A DNA stretch of 36,731 bases from an uncultured Lachnospiraceae bacterium (GTDB lineage Bacteria > Bacillota > Clostridia > Lachnospirales > Lachnospiraceae): the NCBI GenBank assembly GCA_910588825.1, contig CAJURF010000032.1, positions 1 through 36,731 of the forward strand, given 5' to 3'. The notes under the pieces are model-generated. The model saw only the letters and a list, made by a program, of their open reading frames with translations. It did not search any database and had not been told where the DNA came from. Every line of letters begins with the position of its first letter. Position 1 is the stretch's first letter. Both the position numbers and the translations under genes were made by a program. Positions 31,500 to 36,731 of this stretch are shown here, piece after piece.

Positions 31500-31634
31500 G
31501 GATGACACTCCATAAAAATCCAGTTACTGTTATTGTATGATTTCACGTATGGGAAGATTCCTGAAAGTACGACGGAAACAAGCACAAAAGATTGGGCTGG
31601 GCATGAAAAAAATGAAAAAAATTACAAATATTAC

Positions 31635-31663
31635 TTGCATTTTTATGGAATATTGTATAAAAT
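31635..31663 (+). promoter_or_regulatory. Promoter of tRNA-Ala
   Basis: TTGCAT (31635-31640), 17 bases and TAAAAT (31658-31663), 15 bases before the tRNA. Confidence 0.7.
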
Positions 31664-31678
31664 AGTAAAAAAGCTCAT

Positions 31679-31751
31679 GGGGGCGTAGCTCAGTTGGGAG
31701 AGCGTCTGACTGGCAGTCAGAAGGTCATGGGTTCAAGTCCCACCGTCTCCA
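31679..31751 (+). tRNA. tRNA-Ala, anticodon GGC
   Basis: Complete cloverleaf: acceptor GGGGGCG with CGTCTCC, including the G3:U70 pair that marks alanine tRNAs; D arm GCTCAGTTGGGAGAGC; anticodon stem TCTGA/TCAGA with loop CTGGCAG; T loop TTCAAGT. Discriminator A, no encoded CCA, T-rich tract right after. Confidence 0.95.
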
Positions 31752-31977
31752 TTTCTTTACATACAGCCGTAAAATCGTGGAAGTTTCAGCATTCCAAGAA
31801 TTTGTGGCTGTATTTTACGTGGTTCGTTTTCCACAAAGCAGGATTCTTTTTTATTTCAGAAATGACAGGAGGCGGTTTATGGGGAACGTTTTCTAATTTT
31901 GGAGAATTGAAAGAGTGCGGGATTCCGGGGGCTGTGAGTTTCCGGGAACACATTGAAAAACTAGGAGGTAAAGAAAC

Positions 31978-33951
31978 ATGAAAAGCATTCGGACAAAAAT
32001 TACCCTATGTCTAATGGTGACAGTCCTGGCCACACAGCTGGTGGTAGGAGCATCCAGTATTACACTCAACTACAACAGCACAATCTCAACAGTAGATCAA
32101 ATGATGAGTCAGACAGCGGTTCTCGCGGCAGAACGTATTGAACAGGAGCTGACTGCCTACAAAAATGCTGCCATGGACACAGGCTGTGTTTCACAGCTTC
32201 TCGATGAAACTGTTTCATTGGAGGAAAAACGATCAATCATTGACGAACGTGTGAGTATGCATAATTTTCAACGCGGGAATATTGTCGGCCCGGATGGCAT
32301 TAGTATTTTTGATGGAAATGATTATTCTGACCGTGAATATGTCAAACAGGCAATGCAGGGCAATGTCTATGTGTCAGAACCACTTATCAGCAAAATAACA
32401 GGGGAGCTTTCTATTATGGTAGCGGCTCCTATCTATAAAGATGGAATTCAGGGTTCCGATATTGAAGGCGTAGTTTACTTTGTCCCCCATGAGACCTTTC
32501 TGAATGATATCGTTTCCTCAATTCATGTAAGCCAGCACAGCCGTGCATACATGATTAACCGTTCCGGGGATACCATTGCAGATACTACTTTGGATACAAT
32601 CACTGTCCAGAATATAGAAAACGAGGCAGAAAGCAATTCGTCTCTGAAAGAACTGGCATCGATTCATGCCTCCATGCGCCAGGGCGAAAATGGTTTCGGA
32701 AATTATAAGAATGGCAAGAAGAGTATGTTTGCCGCTTACGCACCAGTAAATGGTACAGACGGATGGAGTGTGGCAGTTACTTCTCCCAAGTCGGATTATC
32801 TCTCTACTACATATTTCGATATTGTCATAAACTTGGTGATGATGGTACTTGCTATCCTGCTTTCCATTATAGTTGCATTGAAACTGGCCAACAGCATCAG
32901 CCGTCCTATGAAAGCATGCGCAGAACGTATGCGTCTTTTAGTGGAGGGTGACCTGGAATCTCCAGTTCCGGAGGCTGTCAGCAGCGATGAGACGGGAATG
33001 CTGACCCAGTCCACTGCCGAACTGGTGAAGGGGTTATCTGCCATTATCCATGACATCGGGTACCTTTTGGGGGAGATGGCGAATCAGAATCTGGATATCC
33101 AGTCCCAGAATCGTGATGCTTATGTAGGAGATTTCCAGAGTATCCTACACTCCATGCATAACATGAAGGTAGAATTAAGTGAGATTCTCCATCAGATTAA
33201 TACGTCTTCAGAACAGGTTTCAAGCGCCAGCGGCCAGGTATCTTCAAGTGCTCAGAATTTGAGTCAGGGTTCCGTGGAACAGGCCAGCTCTGTGGAAGAA
33301 CTGGCAGCCCGTATCAGCGAGATCTCTAATCAGGTGAAAGATACCGCAGACAGTGCACAGGAAGTACGGGAACAGACGCACCATGCAAGCGAAGGCGTTT
33401 CTGTCTGCAATCAGCAGATGCAGGAACTGATGAAGGCTATGGAAAAGATTCATTCCAGTTCAGAAGAGATTGGCAAGATTATCAAGACTATAGAAGACAT
33501 TGCATTCCAAACCAACATTCTGGCGCTGAACGCGGCTGTAGAGGCTGCACGGGCAGGTGCCGCAGGGAAAGGATTTGCCGTTGTGGCAGATGAAGTCCGC
33601 AGTCTTGCCAGCAAGTCGGCGGAAGCGTCCCAGAACACAGCTGTGCTGATTACACATTCCGCGGAGGCAGTAGAGACAGGTACAGAGATTGCAAAACATA
33701 CGGCTGAGACTCTGGCAGATGTGGTAGACAACATCCAGTCAATGGCTGGTTCTATCGACCAGATCTCTTCGGTGTCAAAGGAACAGTCTGAAGCCGTACT
33801 GCAGGTCAATGAGGGAATCACTCAGATTTCCACAGTTGTACAGAGCAACAGTGCCACGGCTGAGGAGAGTGCAGCGGCCAGCCAGGAGCTTTCTGCCGAG
33901 GCTGGAAATTTAAAACAATTGGTAGCTCAATTTACACTTGCCAGAGATTAG
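31978..33951 (+). CDS. Methyl-accepting chemotaxis protein with a dCache-type sensor
   Basis: 657 residues. A first membrane helix (about 10-30) leads into an extracellular region of about 240 residues with dCache features (FQRGNIVGPDGISIFDG, YVSEPLISKITGELSIMVAAPIY). The second helix (about 280-300, VMMVLAILLSIIVAL) joins a HAMP linker (ANSISRPMKACAERMRLL). The cytoplasmic coiled coil includes the signalling tip (EDIAFQTNILALNAAVEAARAG). No CheR-binding pentapeptide at the C-terminus. It would report an external ligand to CheA/CheW; no other chemotaxis genes are in the window. AGGAGGT precedes the ATG. Confidence 0.95.
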   Translation: MKSIRTKITLCLMVTVLATQLVVGASSITLNYNSTISTVDQMMSQTAVLAAERIEQELTAYKNAAMDTGCVSQLLDETVSLEEKRSIIDERVSMHNFQRGNIVGPDGISIFDGNDYSDREYVKQAMQGNVYVSEPLISKITGELSIMVAAPIYKDGIQGSDIEGVVYFVPHETFLNDIVSSIHVSQHSRAYMINRSGDTIADTTLDTITVQNIENEAESNSSLKELASIHASMRQGENGFGNYKNGKKSMFAAYAPVNGTDGWSVAVTSPKSDYLSTTYFDIVINLVMMVLAILLSIIVALKLANSISRPMKACAERMRLLVEGDLESPVPEAVSSDETGMLTQSTAELVKGLSAIIHDIGYLLGEMANQNLDIQSQNRDAYVGDFQSILHSMHNMKVELSEILHQINTSSEQVSSASGQVSSSAQNLSQGSVEQASSVEELAARISEISNQVKDTADSAQEVREQTHHASEGVSVCNQQMQELMKAMEKIHSSSEEIGKIIKTIEDIAFQTNILALNAAVEAARAGAAGKGFAVVADEVRSLASKSAEASQNTAVLITHSAEAVETGTEIAKHTAETLADVVDNIQSMAGSIDQISSVSKEQSEAVLQVNEGITQISTVVQSNSATAEESAAASQELSAEAGNLKQLVAQFTLARD

Positions 33952-34032
33952 AGTTCCTCTTTGTTTGCGAAAGGCCTGTGTGAATTTTTTGTTTTTGAAC
34001 ATTAAGCACGGCTAGGGCTGGGGGAGAGAAAA

Positions 34033-34425
34033 ATGAACAAGAAAAAATGGATAAGGATAGTGGCGATTTATTCCATAATTTATACTGCTGTAACATTGTT
34101 AAATAGTATTTTATATCTTGGTAAGGGTATTTATGAGGACCCAAGCGGTAATTGGCACGAATTAGATAGGGCTATAATTCTTTTGATTGGTGTTACAGCA
34201 TTTAAGCTGTGTACTGCTTTGCCCGTTAAACCTTTACTTTTAAGATATATTATTGCATATGTGCCATCACAATTATTAGCATTTGGATATGTCTGGTTCA
34301 GCGGATTAAGGGAAGAATTGGCCAAAACAGCATATAGAGATATTTGGATTAATTTTGCCAGCCTTTTTATACTCTTATGTATTGTCAACACTGTTATTAG
34401 TATTCGTAAGGAAAAAAGAGAATAA
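34033..34425 (+). CDS. Small four-helix membrane protein (DUF6608-like)
   Basis: 130 residues with four probable membrane helices: IVAIYSIIYTAVTLLNSILY, AIILLIGVTAFKLC, LLRYIIAYVPSQLLAFGYVW and the final FASLFILLCIVNTVIS, with the motif EDPSGNWHELDRA between the first two. I associate the pattern with the DUF6608 family of clostridia, from memory only. GGGGGAGAG lies before ATG 34033. It follows the chemotaxis gene by 81 bases but is more A+T-rich. Function unknown. Confidence 0.7.
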   Translation: MNKKKWIRIVAIYSIIYTAVTLLNSILYLGKGIYEDPSGNWHELDRAIILLIGVTAFKLCTALPVKPLLLRYIIAYVPSQLLAFGYVWFSGLREELAKTAYRDIWINFASLFILLCIVNTVISIRKEKRE

Positions 34426-34861
34426 AGTTTCAGCCTGTATCGTATCAGTTTGCAGATGAGCATTACACCAGAAATACATTGCATTTACATATGGTATATA
34501 CGATACTTGCAGTGATGCAGCAATGGCTGTGGAGCGTGTCTGAAAACCATCAAAGTAACCAAACGAGGAGGCAGGCAATAAAAGTAAAAGCCTGAAAGTT
34601 GACTGTATTCTTTTCATATCTTGCAGCAAACCTTTTGTTATCCTTAAGCTTGAGGAGGAAATGGCAGAACTGGGAGGCTGCATCCAAGAAACTATATGAA
34701 AAGCACAGGAGGTTCTGTAATAATTGTATCACGGCAGCACGGAGAATAGCCAAGCGTTAGCGGTACTTGTGGGGCAGAATGGGGCAAATCACGGCATTTG
34801 GGATAGTGTGGTACTACGAGTGAGGAAATAAAAGGAAAAGATGTAAAAGGTTAAGAATGTT
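34426..34861. other. Gene-poor stretch, possibly decayed coding DNA
   Basis: No supported open frame. Short broken segments look like former coding DNA: near 34500-34690 the plus strand reads a protein-like string in one frame (AFTYGIYDTCSDAAMAVERV) interrupted by stops, and near 34660 another (WQNWEAASKKLYEKHRRFC). I cannot name the ancestral gene. Confidence 0.35.
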
Positions 34862-34912
34862 AAGGGATTCTGGCACATTGAGCGTTGCTGGAATCCCTTG
34901 TTTACTTTTTAG
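34862..34912 (+). terminator. Terminator-like hairpin
   Basis: AAGGGATTC (34862-34870) and GAATCCCTT (34891-34899) pair perfectly and are followed by TTTACTTTTT. It faces the plus strand although no clear plus-strand gene precedes it, which fits a remnant; it could also slow transcription leaving tetR on the other strand. Confidence 0.5.
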
Positions 34913-34947
34913 GGGTGTATGTAAGGGAAAGAAAAGCGGATAAAAAT

Positions 34948-35532
34948 TTAAGGCTGTATCAAACTTTGTATAACTTTCTGCGCACGATACCAGTCAGGAG
35001 ACTTATTCCATCCAAGTGCTTTATTGACAGCGAAGCTGCCATGAAGCATAAACAGGAACAGTTTATCCGCTTCCCACTCTGATACACGATAAGTATTCAT
35101 AATCTCAGGAATTTTTTTCCCTTTTTCTCTTTTGTAAAGTTTTTCCAGTATGTGGTGGGACATGGTTTCGTCAAGGAACAGGATGCGGTATTTGGGGTTG
35201 CTGGCAGCACGTTGGCATGCCGGGAGATAGATATCAGGATCATCTGGGGCAGGAGAAAATGTTTTTTCCGTCTCGGCATGAACAAACAGGTGTGATATGG
35301 AAAAGTTAGTATCCAGCTCTGTAAGGCGGAGTGCTTCGTCAAGCACCTCATCCAAAACTTCATCAATATTGCTATAATGCAGGTAAAATGTTGCCCTTGT
35401 AATTTCTGACTGTTTGCAAATGGCCGTTACTGTGATTTTTTCGTAAGGGGTATGTTTTAACAAGTCAAGCAGGGAATCTTTTATGAGGTTCTTCGTATAA
35501 ATAGTACGCCGGTCCGTTTTTCTGTCTGCCAT
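34948..35532 (-). CDS. TetR/AcrR-family transcriptional regulator
   Basis: 194 residues from ATG 35532 (AAAGGA 8 bases upstream); the open frame extends further into the operator, which argues against a longer protein. The N-terminal HTH domain reads LIKDSLLDLLKHTPYEKITVTAICKQSEITRATFYLHYSNIDEVLDEVL in outline, with the TFYLHY end typical of TetR. The C-terminal ligand-binding part is helical and resembles the TetR_C group of clostridia; the ligand is unknown. The gene is divergent from the two-gene unit at 35684, and a palindrome lies in its own leader, so it probably represses itself and perhaps the neighbours. Confidence 0.9.
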   Translation of the reverse strand: MADRKTDRRTIYTKNLIKDSLLDLLKHTPYEKITVTAICKQSEITRATFYLHYSNIDEVLDEVLDEALRLTELDTNFSISHLFVHAETEKTFSPAPDDPDIYLPACQRAASNPKYRILFLDETMSHHILEKLYKREKGKKIPEIMNTYRVSEWEADKLFLFMLHGSFAVNKALGWNKSPDWYRAQKVIQSLIQP

Positions 35533-35554
35533 ATTTTCAATCCTTTCCAAAGTT

Positions 35555-35581
35555 CTATACAAAAAATGCATTTTTGTATAG
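35555..35581. promoter_or_regulatory. Palindromic operator, probable TetR binding site
   Basis: An 11-bp perfect inverted repeat (CTATACAAAAA at 35555-35565, TTTTTGTATAG at 35571-35581) around ATGCA. It lies 23 bases before the tetR start codon and downstream of its promoter, so binding would act as a roadblock. Confidence 0.75.
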
Positions 35582-35630
35582 GAACGTTTCTCTTCCTGAA
35601 AAAACGTCAAGCACTTTTAAAGTCATTTAC

Positions 35631-35659
35631 ATTATAATTGTTGCAATACGATGTGTCAA
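35631..35659 (-). promoter_or_regulatory. Consensus promoter of the TetR-type regulator
   Basis: On the minus strand a perfect TTGACA (complement of 35654-35659) and a perfect TATAAT (complement of 35631-35636) are 17 bases apart. For the plus-strand gene at 35684 only a weak candidate is seen (TTGCAA at 35641-35646 region, then TTTAGA). Confidence 0.85.
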
Positions 35660-35683
35660 CAATTTTAGAAGGGCGGGAATATT

Positions 35684-35992
35684 GTGGGATATGGAAATGA
35701 GGTAAAAGAATCCGAGAGTATGGGGGAGGACCATTTTTCTCTAGCTGGTTTCACCCCGGAACGTGTTTTTGAAATGGAAGGAAAGATCACAGAGTACCGT
35801 TGTGCCAGCCACTGCCACGAGATGGTTTATAACTGTCCAGAAGATATTATCCATATGGCAGAGGCAGAGAACAAGGGGAAAGTTCCCACAGAAGCAATCC
35901 CGAAAGAGATTGCGGAAAGATCTATCGGCGTAGACAGGGATATTGCAGCCGCATTGGAAGTGATTTTGAAAACGGGAGGAAAACAAGAATGA
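35684..35992 (+). CDS. Small Cys/His protein of unknown function
   Basis: 102 residues from a GTG at 35684 with a GGGCGGGA about 6 bases upstream; an in-frame ATG at 35720 has no good ribosome site. The family is not recognised. A YRCASHCHEMVYNCPED segment near 38-55 groups three cysteines and two histidines and could bind a metal. The C-terminal half is acidic and helical. Its stop overlaps the start of the DUF3786 gene (ATGA), so the two are translationally coupled and probably work together. Confidence 0.7.
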   Translation: MGYGNEVKESESMGEDHFSLAGFTPERVFEMEGKITEYRCASHCHEMVYNCPEDIIHMAEAENKGKVPTEAIPKEIAERSIGVDRDIAAALEVILKTGGKQE

Positions 35993-36630
35993 AAAGACAA
36001 GAAAAGCTTACAACAAACCGTGCGTTTCAGGAAATGCGAAAACCAGCCGTAGAACGTCTTAAGGGCAGATCCAGTAAAGAGATCGCAACGAACACCCACA
36101 TAGAGTTTGACAAAGAAACATCCGAATTTTTATTGTCCAGCATGGGAAAGGATATCCGGATCAGCTATCCCCAGTATGAGATGACACCAGAACTGGACGA
36201 ATGGCATCATCTTGTCACCCTTCTCTATATGGATAGGGCAGACGGGACGCCGCTCAGTTCCCAGTTGATCGCATTCGGAGATCTGCCAGGGGGCCTTGCC
36301 CGCGGAGGGGGATTTGACCGGCAGTGCGAACAGACGATCAGCCGGCAATTCGGTAGAAAACCCGCAGAACACATCCAAAAAGTCTGCGGATCCCTGGGAG
36401 CGGAGATCATCCCTTCCAATGCAGATCTCTGTGCGGTTTTCCGCTTTTTTCCCTTATATCCGGTAACGCTGAAGATCTGGTTTGCCGATGAAGAGCTGGA
36501 CGGAAGCGGGAAAATGCTGCTGGACAAAAGCGCAGAACACTTCCTGGATGTGGAAGGTGCAGTGACTGTGGGGAATTGTATACTGGAAGCCCTTGTAAAC
36601 CGTTATCGGGAAATGTACGGAACAGACTGA
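35989..36630 (+). CDS. DUF3786-domain protein
   Basis: 213 residues. The pattern YPQYEMTPELDEWHHLVTLLYM, GGLARGGGFDRQCE and CAVFRFFPLYPVTLKIWFADEE follows the DUF3786 family, which is common in anaerobes and often lies beside corrinoid or iron-sulfur protein genes. No enzymatic activity is established. Cytoplasmic, with no signal or membrane segment. It overlaps the preceding gene by 4 bases, is followed by a strong terminator, and lies divergent from the TetR-type gene. Confidence 0.82.
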   Translation: MKRQEKLTTNRAFQEMRKPAVERLKGRSSKEIATNTHIEFDKETSEFLLSSMGKDIRISYPQYEMTPELDEWHHLVTLLYMDRADGTPLSSQLIAFGDLPGGLARGGGFDRQCEQTISRQFGRKPAEHIQKVCGSLGAEIIPSNADLCAVFRFFPLYPVTLKIWFADEELDGSGKMLLDKSAEHFLDVEGAVTVGNCILEALVNRYREMYGTD

Positions 36631-36635
36631 AAAAT

Positions 36636-36681
36636 AAAAAACAAGTCCTGCTCTATCTGTCTTGAGCAGGGCTTGTTTTTT
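36636..36681 (+). terminator. Terminator after the DUF3786 gene
   Basis: A stem of about 15 bp (AAACAAGTCCTGCTC to GAGCAGGGCTTGTTT, one G-U pair) has a 10-base loop and a T-run at 36676-36681. The last 50 bases of the window after it show no gene. Confidence 0.9.
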
Positions 36682-36731
36682 GGGTTTGTCAAGTTAAATG
36701 TGTAAGTTTTTTATTAGCGGTCTTTGTGACC

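Noticed and set aside
31694..31981. Open frame of about 95 codons starting inside tRNA-Ala
   Set aside because: It begins within the tRNA, has no ribosome binding site and ends at the start of the chemotaxis gene; it is likely non-coding.
36682..36731. Possible insertion-sequence end at the right edge
   Set aside because: The last 50 bases look like a possible terminal repeat (GGGTTTGTCAAGTTAAATG), but with no transposase or second end in view it cannot be supported.

Overview
The window looks like a chromosomal segment of a Lachnospiraceae-type clostridium (Bacillota). The evidence is the dgt-dnaG-rpoD-trmK-nif3 run, class A RNase P RNA, an infC-rpmI-rplT operon behind an attenuated leader, a pyrBI pair with a regulatory subunit, strong AGGAGG ribosome binding sites, TTGACA/TATAAT-type promoters, and tRNA genes without an encoded CCA. 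Most of it is ordinary core genome, broken by a few accessory islets.

Left edge (1-905): the tail of an unidentified gene, then a compact locus that reads as a par/Fst-like type I toxin-antitoxin system. It has a 32-residue one-helix peptide, a converging antisense RNA with its own promoter, a shared two-way terminator, and a direct repeat placing complementarity over the toxin start codon. A tRNA-Leu gene follows on the minus strand with its 3' end facing this locus, so the left edge may be the end of an integrated element.

Core block 1 (922-8606): dgt, dnaG, rpoD, trmK, nif3, a TGS/uridine-kinase-type nucleoside kinase and rnpB. Block 2 (8639-16327): two paralogous secreted proteins sharing a glycine-rich repeat domain with an embedded cysteine cluster. 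The second is a 1788-residue wall- or membrane-anchored protein with three YDG/MBG-like repeats. Their upstream regions share a conserved block.

Islet (16381-17606): the most interesting feature. Three small, visibly A+T-rich genes lie between two terminators: a PARP-like ADP-ribosyltransferase toxin candidate, an 87-residue antitoxin candidate and a SecB-like chaperone. This is the architecture of toxin-antitoxin-chaperone (TAC) systems, and of the phage-defence CmdTAC type in particular, here in a Gram-positive setting.

Core block 3 (17702-27685): pyrBI on the minus strand, a CmpB-like membrane protein, folC, pheA, a DUF815 ATPase, ppx and ppk1, then a convergent PsiE-like membrane protein. 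Polyphosphate breakdown (ppx) and synthesis (ppk1) sit side by side. Block 4 (27762-30808): a cobalamin riboswitch with a terminator controls a cysteine-rich small-domain protein; a lipoprotein gene has a striking 14-bp inverted repeat in its 5' UTR; the infC-rpmI-rplT operon has an attenuated leader, and infC starts with AUU.

Right part (30813-36731): a polysaccharide deacetylase, tRNA-Ala(GGC), a methyl-accepting chemotaxis protein, a small membrane protein, a gene-poor stretch, then a TetR-type regulator divergent from a two-gene unit (a small Cys/His protein and a DUF3786 protein), with an 11-bp-arm palindromic operator in the tetR leader.
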